Part shown: positions 49,273-60,527 of the stretch, piece by piece
Numbering within the stretch: the first letter of the stretch is position 1
Layout: each line of letters starts with the position of its first letter
Source: Zea mays
Lineage: Eukaryota > Streptophyta > Magnoliopsida > Poales > Poaceae
Direction: 5' to 3'
Assembly (NCBI RefSeq): GCF_902167145.1
Contig: NC_050098.1
Coordinates: forward strand, 136,598,207-136,662,206
Length of the DNA: 64,000 bases
Position numbers and translations under genes: made by a program
The notes under the pieces: model-generated
What the model was told of the DNA's origin: nothing
Database searches by the model: none
What the model saw: only the letters and a program-made list of their open reading frames with translations

Positions 49273-50922
49273 TGAAAGTAGCCTAGAGGGGGGGGGGTGA
49301 ATAGGCTAATCTGAAATTTTTCACAACAAACTTCAAAAGATTGTTAAATACACAGTTCAACTGGTGCAGGCCGGTTCAACAGCTACGTGGGCAAGTTGAA
49401 CCACTCTGAACCAATGCAACTGTTTTATAAACTTTAGACTATAATCTACTCGAAAAAGTATTTTGCGAGTCCTTTTGAGAAGTGAAGTATAACTAAGTTA
49501 AAATGTGAAGATGAATATATAAGAGCTATTTCACTTCTAGATCCACACTACGAGAAAATCTATATGTCAATCTTGCAAGTAAGAATATCTTAAGTTAAAG
49601 ACAAGCAAGAACACAAGACACAAGATTTAACCCGAGGTTCGGCCACACCACAAAGGTGTCCTACTCCCCGTTGAGGAGCCCACAAAGGGTCGGGTCTTTT
49701 TCAACCGTAATCCTCCAAAAGCCGACCACAAAGGTCAAGGCAATCTCTTCTTATCTTAGTTCAAAGAGCGGGTAATACAAACTTCTTGGGGTCGTCCACA
49801 AATTTGGAGACTTCCAAGCAACCTCAAACGGTCTTGAAACCTAGGGTTTCAAGAACACCAAGAACGCACAAGAGGTGTTTGCACAAGCTCAAGATTTTAA
49901 AAGAGATGGGAGAGGAAAACCAAATCGTGAGCACAAGCACAAACCTCACACCCAAGAGCTCCTCCAACAAGGTTGAATCTTGAGGAAGATTTTAAGTGTG
50001 AGAGAGAGAGGGGGAAGAGGAGTGCTTTGTCTCAAGGTAGGTGAGCAATAAATGTGTAAGTGTACAACAGCATTGAAGAAGGGGGTGGAGGGTCCTATTT
50101 ATAGCCACGACTCAAAAACTAGCCGTGTGACCAGGAACCCCACTGAAAACCGGTTGAACCGCCCCCTGGCAGGTCAGCAGACTGTCTGCTAGTCTGACTG
50201 CCAGATTGACTGGCAGACTGACCTACAGGCTGGTCAGGCTTGACAGGACCGGTTGAACCGCCCCCTCACAACTCTGGTGACCTGACTGCCAGTCTGACTG
50301 GCAGACTGTAGGTCAGAAGTCACAGGGGTCAGAGACCAGTTGAACTGCCCCTCAGGACCAGTTCAGCTGGTCTAGACTAGAGAGTTTAGGAGAGAAAACC
50401 CTAGCTCAACTGCCCGGAGACAAGTTCAGCTAGTGTATGGTCAAAGAGGTGCACAACTGAAGTTGAAGTTCAGCTGGAGTTGAGAAAGCTCAACTCAGCT
50501 GAAGTCCAGCTCAGCTGCAGCTGAAGAAGCTCAACTCAGCTGAAGTCAAGTTCAGCTGGAAAGCTCAGCTGCAGTTGAAGAAGTTCAGCTGCTTTTCAGC
50601 AAGAACACTCTAGGTTTCTCAAACCTAACCACAGTCAACCAAAGAATGTTAAAGTGATTTTTGGTTTTCAAAAATAGCTTTTGAATTTGGGGACTTGAGC
50701 TATAGCAAACACCATTACCTGTGCGAAAAAGAATAAGGAAGAATTACATCATGCAACTCAAGAGTTACATAAAATTGTATACGACCGTTGCATGAAGTCC
50801 TCGATGCTTCCTTAAGTTCATATTTCTTTCTAATCATACACTAGGAACAAAAACTGTTAGTACCCTTATTTGTTTTGTCATTAAATCACCAAAACCCTCA
50901 CTTGGGGTTGATTGCACTTACA
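49273..50922 (-). repeat. 3' LTR of S3 with non-canonical palindromes
   Basis: 1,650 bp, from TGAAAGTAGCCTAGAGG to GATTGCACTTACA. The minus-strand TATA is TATAAATA at about 50,103-50,096. Where S0, S1 and S2 carry CACCGGACTGTCCGGTG, this LTR has other odd-length palindromes instead. These are CTGCCAGTCTGACTGGCAG (50,286-50,304), a one-mismatch copy (50,198-50,216), CGGTTGAACCG (50,151-50,161 and 50,250-50,260), and many CAGCTGAA-type units (50,340-50,600). Confidence 0.85.
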
Positions 50923-51284
50923 ATCTCCCCCTTTTTGGTGATTGATGCCAAAACAATTAAGGTCAAAAAGATAAACATTTGAAATAGTAAAGTTCTTTTG
51001 AATGATTGTATGTAGATGGCTCCCCCTAAATGTGTGCACGAATGTGAATCCAGTGTGTTGACATAATATGTCTTGTGAGCAACACATTTAGAGATAGTGA
51101 CCAAGTTCATACTAAATACAATCATCCGAGGGGTGCAAGAGTGTCATAAAAGGAGTTGTGATGCATATGACTATCTCTAACCACACATCATTTTTACTTC
51201 ATAGCAAAGTAATCATTACAAACTGATGGGACAAATGATGATGGCCAGAAGACCATCATATCACATTGAATAATAAGCCAACAG

Positions 51285-51506
51285 TTTTATTTCATACATA
51301 AATAAGAGGGTACAAGCCACAACAGTGGCCAAAACAAAACAATAATCAAAAGAGAAATAAAGAACCAAAAGAACCACAAACAAAATGACTAGAAATTTTA
51401 TTTCATACATAAATAAGAGGATACAAGCCACAACAATGGCCAAAACAAAACAATAATCAAAAGAGAAATAAAAAAAACCAAAAGAACCACAAACAGAATG
51501 ACTAGA
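51285..51506. repeat. 111-bp direct tandem repeat in S3 3' region
   Basis: 51,285-51,395 and 51,396-51,506 are two copies with a few differences, close to the end of the env-position ORF. Confidence 0.85.
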
Positions 51507-51578
51507 AATTTGGATTTTCTCCCCCTTTTTGGTAGCAAGTACCAAAAACAAAGAGGGAGGGAGAAGAAGACACATGAA

Positions 51579-53549
51579 TCAATATCCTCTAGGAGGAGGA
51601 TAGGACGGAGGATAGGATGTGTAGTCGGGAAAGAAGGTCTGCATCATGTCTTCCTCGAGTGGGGAGTCCCTAGGGGGCTCATCACCCGCAGAAAAACTGG
51701 ATGCAAAAGACGTACGATGATGAGGAGGAGGTGGAGGAGGAGGGTGGTGATGGTAACCAGAGCCGGAAGGCCGCGGGTCACCAGGAATGGGTCCCGGACC
51801 CGGGTAGGGAGGAGGAGGATAGTGACCAGAGCCGGATGGCCTGGGGTCACCAGGAGTGGGTCCCTGACCCAAATAGGGATGAGGAGGATGAGGAGGATCT
51901 GAGGTGTAGTAGGGGTCATCAAAGTCCTCGACCTCATCCTCTGAAGTAATGAATGTCACACCAAACTCCTGTTGGTGCCACTCATTAAGGTGTGCGGGGA
52001 AGGTAGGGGCTGGAGGTGGAGGGGACCCGGGAGGGAGAGGATGACCTGTCTTGGCTGCATAATAAAGAAAATCCTCATGCAACCGGTCAATTCTGTGACG
52101 GCGCACAGACTCCTCGACCGCCCGGGTGCGACACATGGTGAAGACACCAGGAAGGCCCTTGGCCAGACGAATAAAAAATCCCCGACCTCTACCCCGTCCC
52201 TGGCCCGGACCACTTCCTCTCCCGCTGCGGTCCATCGGACGTGAGGTAGCGGCGGCGCAAGAGGAGGATGGGTGATGTGGAGGCTGAGGAGGTGGCTCGA
52301 AGCAGGGCCTCCAGACCCTGAGGAATCCCACTTTGTACGAGCAGCTGGGTTGGTGGAATCAACCTAGTAGGGTACGTAGCGGGAGTGTTTGATAGGTTTT
52401 TCAAAGTAAGTCTAGGTGACTACTTAGATCATCTTCATAATAAAGGGTGCATGAAGACATCCCTTGAGAGGAGACCAGGAAGCACGAAGGATCTCTTCCC
52501 AGCTCATGTCAAACACATTGATGCGGGTGAGACTGTTGGGAGCAAGGAGAAGAAGGAAGACCTGACTCTCCCCAAGGACGTTCATTTGATTCCCGCCCTT
52601 CGGAAGAACGGTCATCCTGGACAAAGAGTTAAGGTACCTGTAGTACCTATGCATGTTGGCGGTGGTCCAGAACTCCCGATTCATAGAGACATGAATAAAT
52701 TCAGTCTCTTCCCGCATGGACAGCCTAATGTCATGAACTCTCATGTTGCTGCCCTGAATATCAGCATCAGAGAAGCCCAAAATGTGGGCAAAACGACGAT
52801 AGCTGACTTTGTGCCAGTTCCCCTGGATGAAGAAATACATGACTGGGTAATCATACCCATCAGCTTCTTCATCTACTTTCTTGACCCAGAGGGTGGCATA
52901 GAACTGAGCTGCCACCTCGTCGTTCTAGGGGTATTCCATTGTCATAATATTTTTAACCCCTTTCTCTCCAGGTTACGGAGAGCTGACGTCATGTCAGCAT
53001 CTCCCATATTCTCACATCCTTCCCAGTCAATAAACCGATGCCTAACGACTGTGTGTTTCTTGGACAAGATGACTAAATTATAGAAATAAGCCTAGAAAAG
53101 ATTCCAGATCCGAGGGTCCTGGACACCAGGATGACGAGGTGTGAAAGTAGGGTTAGTGAACCTTAGACGTTGAAGGGTGTCCACTCCCTTTAGAAAGAAG
53201 ACGATTGAAGGTTCATTAGGTCCCCGAGAAACATTCTCCGGATGCATGTGCAGGCCGGTGATGTAGAGAGCGTCAGACGGCGGAAGGTCGACGACGTCGT
53301 CGAACGCTCCATCCTCCTCCTGGCAAGGAGCGTATCCTGAGGAGGAGGTGATGCGACAAGGACGAGTGGCGCCAACCTTTTGGTGCCTCCCGCGAGCAGG
53401 CTGCGAGGGCATCGAGGATCCCTCTCCTTCCATCCGGCCAGAGCCACGTCCTATCTTGGAGAGGGAACGACGAGGCGGAGGAGAGGGAACCGGTGATTCC
53501 TCCTGAATCTTGTCAGAGTCGCTGCTGAACTCTACCACTGATGGGTTGC
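51579..53549 (-). pseudogene. S3 env-position ORF, broken and truncated
   Basis: Three minus-strand frames in line: 53,549-53,092, 52,915-52,424 and 52,331-51,579. Stops near 53,092 and 52,934, plus two frame changes, separate them. The first part is Ser/Pro-rich and basic. The middle part is a folded-looking region (AAQFYATLWVKK, YRRFAHILGFSD) that reminds me of the env-like or ORF1-type proteins of plant Sireviruses and Athila. The last part has a basic RGRGRG stretch, a helix (RAVEESVRRHRIDRLHEDF) and a Pro-rich tail with a repeated PGDPRPSGSG unit. Location between pol and the 3' LTR supports the env-like reading; no clear membrane segment or signal peptide is visible. The N-terminus lies beyond gypsy B. 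Confidence 0.6.
53545..53549. repeat. Presumed target duplication of gypsy B, left copy (GTTGC)
   Basis: Five bases before the LTR; the partner copy is outside the window, so this is unconfirmed. Confidence 0.5.
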
Positions 53550-55849
53550 TGTGATACCCAATTTTCTGAAAAGAAGTTAAATTTATTTTTCCCTTTTCTT
53601 TCGTGATCTGTGTAGTTGGGGTTGGAGTTTTTTTAGGAAGCATTCACCAGTAAAACAGTAGATTACTTGTTGGATTTGTGTGCTGGGGTCGGGAGCAGAC
53701 GTGAGAGCGAGTTTGGGCCGTGGATCTCGATCCGGCGGTGGGGAGCCCATTAGTTTCCCCCCCTTAACCCTAGCCGCCCCCTCCCTCTCACTCCCCACCC
53801 CTTTGGCCGCCCCCACCCCTCTCTCTTCCACTCTTGCAGCCGCCCCAATCCCTCTCCTTCTTCCCCAAGTGATTGCAGCTCCACCCCTCAACCCTAGCCG
53901 CCACCCCACCTCTTCCTCTCCAAGGTGGAGCCTCCCCGCTTGGTGTCCGTCGTGTGGGTGCGAGTCTTCCATGGGAGTTTGGAGGGAGGAAGAAGGAAGA
54001 AAAGAAGGAGGAAAGGAGGAACCCAAGGTGATTTTCGTGATCATTTTGTTGTATTTGTGCTACAATCCAATTGGTTATATGTTTACCTATGCAATTTGGT
54101 AGAGGTGCTGTCCAGAAATTTAGTGGGTGGACGAACAGCAGTAGTTCTAGGGATTTCTGGGAATTTTTCGTGGGCAATTAGTGGGGATCAGTGAGAGAAT
54201 CAGGTAGATCTTTGTCATACCTTTCCAACGAGTACTTATGCGCTCGATTCGGAGTTATAATTTAGGAGATATCGTTGTTTGAATCCGGTTATGTTGCTGT
54301 CCAAAAAAACAGATTTTTCAGGTGGGTGAACAGCAGTAGTATTAGCAGTTTCTAGGAATTTTTCGTGGGTAATTAGTGTTAACCAGTATGATAATCATGT
54401 AGGGCTTTGTCTTATCTTTCAAATGAGTACTTATGCGCTTGATTTGGAATTATATTTTAAAAGATATCGCTGTTTGAATCCGGGTATGTCGTTGTCCAAA
54501 AGACAAAAAAACAGATTACAGGGTTCATCTTGTGAACTGTTTTGGGCTAATTAGATGTTAGAATTTAATTATAAATTGTATACAAAACTTTTGGGGAATT
54601 TTATGTAGATGCCTCTGAAGTTTTTGTTTGTTACCACTGCTGTCATAATTTTAAAGTTATCAAATTATTAAGCAGCGCCGCTGCAGTTTGGTGGGAGTGG
54701 GGAGAGATGTAACCCGCGGCGGGGTTTGAGTTTGTGCGTAGGTGCAGCGTCGTTTATGAGCCTGATTATGTGAAATTGGTGCACTAAGTTGTGTGTCAAA
54801 AACAGGTGGTGGACTTCCGGATCGTACTTAGGGATTTGCCCGAACTCCCGGTAAAGGCAAGTAAATACAGTGGTGGTTGCTACCGTTTGGCTTGCATCCT
54901 AATCCCTGTCATTGAGTATGCATAAGTTTTAATTATGTTAATCATTGAATTCTATGATGAAGTTTATTTATTTGGAAGTATTAATTATCAATTGTCTAAT
55001 ATTGTGGATGATCATAATTTGGTAATGATATATGTGGTTGATTCCCATCTTGGATGAAGTTGAAGTATTTTTTTGAATCACGTTATATGAAATGTTGTAG
55101 GCATGACATGCACATCGCATCATCCATCTTGCATTTTGAAGTTATGTCGCGATCCTATGGTCCGACCGTACCGGTACATTTTTAGCATCGTACGTTGCCC
55201 GAGGAGGGGTACGATGCGTCTTCATATCCTTAGAGGTATGAAGGCAGAAGTCATCCTTGCATTTGCAGACATTTGCACTCATGAGGCATATATGAAGTGT
55301 GACATTACTATGTTACTATTGTGGTTTCCACCTGCAAGGTGTGGTGACTAGGTGTGTTGTACGTTGTATACGTGCTGCACCTTCGTAATAAGAAGGTTGT
55401 GGAATCAAGTGGTGGTAAAACAATGTTCTTATGTGGTTAAACAGTTTGATATTACTTTACTTGCTGAGATGTGTCATCTCACTCTTGCATTACTCAATGC
55501 AGGTACTTTATACATGCTGGGAATGAGGGGAGTAGCAGCACGTCCACTTTCACTCTCACAATAACGCTGCCCAGGCGCAGCCATGATTTAATTAGAACTT
55601 ATTGTCAAAGGAAGTTTGTTTTTTAACTAGTCGTGCGCACTAGTTAATTCAGATCATGTCGTATGTTTAACTTCTCTTTGCTAGCCGATTAATAATACTT
55701 AGTATGTTTTTGTCATGATATATGTTTATACACTGTTGCCCCCTCATTTATGCAATTTGCAAAGGGGGTGCTGCCGAAATTTTATATATAGATGTCAGAA
55801 GTGTTGTTTAGTAGCATTCCGGGGTGTTTGTGGACCCCGGGGTGTTACA
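53550..55849 (+). repeat. Gypsy B LTR, first copy
   Basis: 2,300 bp, TGTGATACCC to GGGGTGTTACA. Related to the gypsy A LTR, for example the GGTCCGACCGTACCGGTAC block at about 55,160-55,178. It contains degenerate repeats of about 189-195 bp starting at 54,107, 54,296 and 54,491. Confidence 0.93.
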
Positions 55850-55851
55850 GT

Positions 55852-55863
55852 TGGTATCAGAGG
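55852..55863 (+). other. Primer binding site of gypsy B, first unit
   Basis: TGGTATCAGAGG, identical to the gypsy A site; repeated at 62,831-62,842 after the second LTR. Confidence 0.85.
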
Positions 55864-58800
55864 ATAGGCTATAGATTCTACGCAATTTGAAGATAAATTT
55901 GACACACTTGCACATATAGGAAGGGTATGGGTTCGTATATCTTTCATATTAATATTTTATTGTATAGATGACTAGAACTTCCTTACTCCAAATCCCTTTA
56001 TGGTTTGATGGGGTATGTCGTTAACGATGTAATGCTTGATATGATATGTTACTTCTATTTAATATTGGTTTCTTGATGTGGTTGTTATTGAAGATATTAT
56101 GCAAGTGAAGCTACTAATGTACTTGTTTTATATACATATCGTCATGATGTTTTTTTGGGATGTAATGTTTTCAAATCTCTGAGATATTACCATCATATAT
56201 TTCTATATGCTTGACTGTGGATGTTTTTTTCCCAAAAGGATTTTTGGGTTCTTGTACTTATAGGACCGATTGTTTATTGAGCTTGTGTATATTGGGTCTA
56301 ATCCGACTTGGTGTAGTGTGAAAACACTATATAATGTAGTTTTATGGTGTTGTTGAGTTTGATTGACTGTTGGGTAACAACCCAACTTATCAATGTAATA
56401 TTTCCATGGGTGCAATGCTTTGCACCTCACTTTTTTTAGGCTAGTGTGGCTACTTGCTAACTTGATCTTAGTATATAATTGGTTTGTCTCTATAGAGCAG
56501 AGGCAACGTTGTAATGTCTATGAAATCTTTAGACTGTTAGAATTCGAGTGAATTTGTGAGATGACGTAGATTGATAAGTCCAACCATGTCTACCTGATAG
56601 GTTTTCTTATTATGTGCAACCTTATTTTTAACAATAAATAGGGTGGTTTCAAGTGGATTTTATGTCGTGCATGTTTTCCTTCTATGGCTTGTTTCAATAG
56701 CCATAAAGGCTATGCATAGTTTTTAGTTGTTGCAGGCTAGTCATGTGGGCGATATTGACAACCCGTTTTATATTTTTTTTATTTGCCAACATTGTATGGC
56801 AGTTCGATTTTTTTATGAGCAGTTTCTCTATGCATGCTTGTTGAATCATTATTTGGACAGCTTTATCTTAAACGAAGTCAATGCTTAACTGGGAGTTGCT
56901 TATGTTTGTTAGTCATCTATCTCTTTAATGATGGGGTTGTTGCATCGGATTGAGATTTTTCTTATATGAATGATGGTTTGATAGATCATGTATGTCTACT
57001 ACTTTGAATGCATCCTGTGATATCACGAGGTACAAATTGTTCAAGTGCAGTAATAGTAGGTTTTGTGGTATGTGAGGTTAATCAAGGTAGCTTGGTTATG
57101 TGGATTGTCGTATTGACGTCCAATTACTCCTGTTGAGCATAGTATCGTGTTATTATTTTAGTATTGAAAGTAATATTTATGAAGCTTTTGCATGAGTCTG
57201 TGTCAAGAAGTACATTAGTTTTCTTGTTGTTATCCCTCCATTGCTTTATGAGTATTGCAAATTTTATCTCTTTTGAGAGGAGGAAAATACGTTACATGAC
57301 ATGAGCACCATTTGCTTCACGTCAACATAATAGTTGTGGAGAGCTCTAATAGTTGGATTCTAGTGTAATAGCAACCATGTTTTATAGTGCTAGAGGTGGG
57401 TATGTCAGGTGTTTCATGCATTGTCGATACATGGATGTTTGACCTTAGTGGCATTAACAAACGAGGTTGATGAATTCGTTGATTGTTGTGCTTAGTGTTC
57501 TAACCTATTAGGTAAAGTGTGGTTTAAAGGTTTTGGGGAGTTGAATCCCCATTTGGTAGTGGAAAATCCTAGTGTGGGTCGCACCTGCCAATGCCTTGGG
57601 TTTTATTTTATATTGTTTTTTTATTATGGGTAAGGTGTTGTTTTGTTTTGGGAGTCATTTTAAATTAGTTGGAGGCTGAATCAGGCTTCACTTATCTAGA
57701 ATGTTTTGTAGTAGGTTTCTTCATCTTTGTATAGGATGCTCAATCACCCAGTTTGGTCTAAACATTTGAGAGTTATGGGTTTCCTATAGCAGCCTTAATT
57801 TTGTACGGAAGTATAGACATTGAATACGGTAAATTTTGGGTTTTGTTGGATTATGAAAGTTTTAGTAATTTCATGATCTTCCCAAAGAGTATTGGTTTGT
57901 AATTTTCATTGCATATAATTGGAGTTAGGCTACTCTGAAGTTGTTGCACCGTTGTGTCTGAACTTTAGGTGTCGTTAAAACCACTAATAAATCGACCGCG
58001 TTTTGATAGTTTCAGAGCCCAAATTTGGGAATTCTCTTTAGTTTTTCTTAGTACCTTTTAATGGGTATTTACTTGTAATTGTCTGTTAAATAGATTGGGA
58101 GAGGTGGTTGTCCGGATATAAGTCGAATCTCTGATGTGCAGTATCTCAGGCTGAGTTTAGTTGTAGGTCATGCAGAGTTGAGGGCTATAAAGATAAATTT
58201 GGGTGCAACTTTGTTGCAAAAGTCGTGGACAATTTCCAAACTTTTCCAACGCGTGTTCGTTGTAGTTTTAAGTTGAGTATAGCAGGAGTTATAGTATTTT
58301 GAATTTTAGTTGTCCATTGTTTCTAACCTATCAGTTTTGCAACAAAGCAGTTGCATTGTTTTATTGGTTTGGAAACCAAATCTGAGACACTCATTATAAT
58401 AAAAGTTTTAGGGAATATTATAATATTTTCAATGAGTTTATATTTGTAAAATTTTGTTAGATGCAGAGAGTTATGAGGTTTTGAATTTATGGGTCATGTT
58501 CCGTCAGGTTCTGGTGGCAGATCATGTATGTCGCCCTACAAGTCAAATTAAAAAAATGGAGATAAAATAAAACTTTGTTTATCCTTTGAATACAAAAGTT
58601 GAAGGTCATGAATTTTAGATGATTTTACAATATTTCTTTGTTAACATTGCTTTTATAGTGAAAGAGGTAGAGACAGAATGAGCATTTGTGTTGTTGATTG
58701 TCAATTTTCTATTTAGGGATATTTCTTTGGGAGTTTGGTTTAGTTATGGTGAGCTCTTTCGCAAACCATGTTAATTATGTTGTATGGTGGGAGGGAATAG

Positions 58801-60154
58801 ATGTAGTGGTTGTGATAGTTATCTTGTTATTGTATATGCGGAGCGTGGGCTGAAACAGAGAGATAGCGAGGGATATTTGAATAGGCCAGTACGTATTGTT
58901 GTGAAGCCATGTTTTCTGGTCTTGGCGTGTTTGCGTAAGTATGAAATAGTTACGTCGTGTGAAGTCTAGGTGGAGATGCAGATTGTGTGAGTTATTGGAT
59001 GGATATATATATGCATAGTATAATTAAAAAAAGAGAGAGTTCTTCGATGGGATGATATAATGTATAGAATGTGCTTGGATGGATATATGGGCAAGCATAG
59101 TATGCTTAAATCGATTCTTGCTTGCATGATGTGAGATCGGGCTTAAAATGATTTAAAAAGTAAACATATTGCTTCTACCCTTATGTTGGCTCTAAGTGTC
59201 TCATAATGAAGAACCTAAAGTTATTAGTCCTTCGATGAACGCTTAATCTTAGAAGAGTATAGAACCTGAATAAATCTATTGCTTGTTGTTTGGGACTACA
59301 TGACCAGTTTTGGTTATGCCGCTAGTTAAATGAATTACACCATGTTTTCGGTAGAGGTGTTGTATATAAAAAGTTGTAGCCAACTTCTTCATCTTACTTG
59401 TGTAAAATTTCATTACCATAGGTCTAGTAGTTTGGGAGTTATGATTTTCTCAAGTCTAGTCTTGGAATCTGTCCAGATTCTATACAGATTTCGAAACTGA
59501 CCTTGTTTGCCCAAGTTAAACTTCGAATCAGTTCTTATAAATTATAAAGAAGTGGTAGTACTTTCCTTAAGCTTTCCAACAAATTTTGGATCACCCTTTT
59601 TGTTGACCTATAAGTTAAGCTACAGCTGTTTTAATTGGAATCTTTGAATCTGTCCAAAATTGGACAGCAAAGCCTTTCTTATGTCTTTTGATCATGATAT
59701 GCATTGAATTAACCTGATAGGTTTATAAATGAAATATAGACAATTTTACTGGCTTTCTAAAAAGTCTAGGAGCACCTGAATTGGATGACTGAGACTCCAA
59801 TTATGGATTTTTGAAGTGAGTAGTTGAATTCTGTCCAAGTCTGGACAAAATTTACGCTTCACATTGTTTGGCCTTTCTAAGTGTCAAATCTTGTGGTGAT
59901 GATAATACCAAGGGTATAATGGACTTTGTAAGCTTTCCATAAAGTCCTAGTTTACTTCTATTGGATGCATATTTTGTGAGTTATGAGGAAAACAAATAAC
60001 CATTGTGCTGCTGTCTAGAAATATGCAAGCATTAAATTGATCTTTTGAAGTTACTCTTGTTTGGATAGGTTTGGTTTAGGCTATTTGAGCATAGTATGTA
60101 TTGCATTCATATATATATATTCATTGAAGTACTTGCATGTGTCAATGTTGATTT
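55864..60154 (+). other. Gypsy B non-coding internal region
   Basis: About 4.3 kb, AT-rich, with no long frame on either strand. From about 58,000 to 60,000 it holds scattered CTGTCCA, GGACAG and CTTTCCAA motifs that recall the repeated modules of the LTR. The small frames at 56,203-56,430 and 58,784-58,969 have no recognisable domain. Confidence 0.75.
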
Positions 60155-60430
60155 GGTGTCAGGAAAGCTTTGTCCGAGTTATATAGGACTGTCTACTATC
60201 TTAGCCCGAGTTGGCAGCTTGGCTTAGCACCTACAATTGTCGGAGTCTATGATCAGAGTACACCTGTATTCCATGTCTTTATGTTGAGGAAGTATTTGCA
60301 GAATCCAGACCATCAAATCGAGCTAGAGCCGATTCCTGTGTAGCAAGACCGGACTCTAGAGTGTTGTCTGCTGCGTATCTTAGAATCCTAGGAGCTTGAG
60401 GAGCTGATGCGGCAGAAGTACCCGAACCTT
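60155..60430 (+). pseudogene. Gypsy B: remnant of integrase C-terminus with deleted chromodomain
   Basis: One frame reads TPVFHVFMLRKYLQNPDHQI and then ELEPIPV before a stop, matching the gypsy A segment HPVFHVSMLRKFL...DHQIEMEPIA. After RILES the frame jumps straight to ELEELMRQKY, so the first and middle parts of the chromodomain (about 28 residues in gypsy A) are missing. Two stops are present. Everything upstream in pol is absent. Confidence 0.8.
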
Positions 60431-60510
60431 TCTTTATGTGTGAGTTTTGTTGATTCATTGATCTTTCCTTGTCATTCTGATAGAAGCGTCGGAATTCGAG
60501 GTCGAATTCT

Positions 60511-60527
60511 TTTTAAGGGGGGTAGAG
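60511..60527 (+). other. Polypurine tract of gypsy B
   Basis: TTTTAAGGGGGGTAGAG directly before the second LTR; same as gypsy A apart from one G. Confidence 0.85.

Larger units (their letters stand above)
49273..53549 (-). mobile_element. Sirevirus S3, 3' part, interrupted by gypsy B
   Basis: Minus-strand element: 3' LTR 49,273-50,922, polypurine tract 50,923-50,936, non-coding 50,937-51,578, and a broken ORF in the env position 51,579-53,549. The frame is cut at 53,549 by gypsy B. The rest of S3 (pol, gag, 5' LTR) would lie past the right end of the window. Confidence 0.85.

Noticed and set aside
55103..55564. Two adjacent frames (82 and 70 aa), repeated at 62,082-62,543
   Set aside because: Both copies lie in the gypsy B LTR; no recognisable domain.
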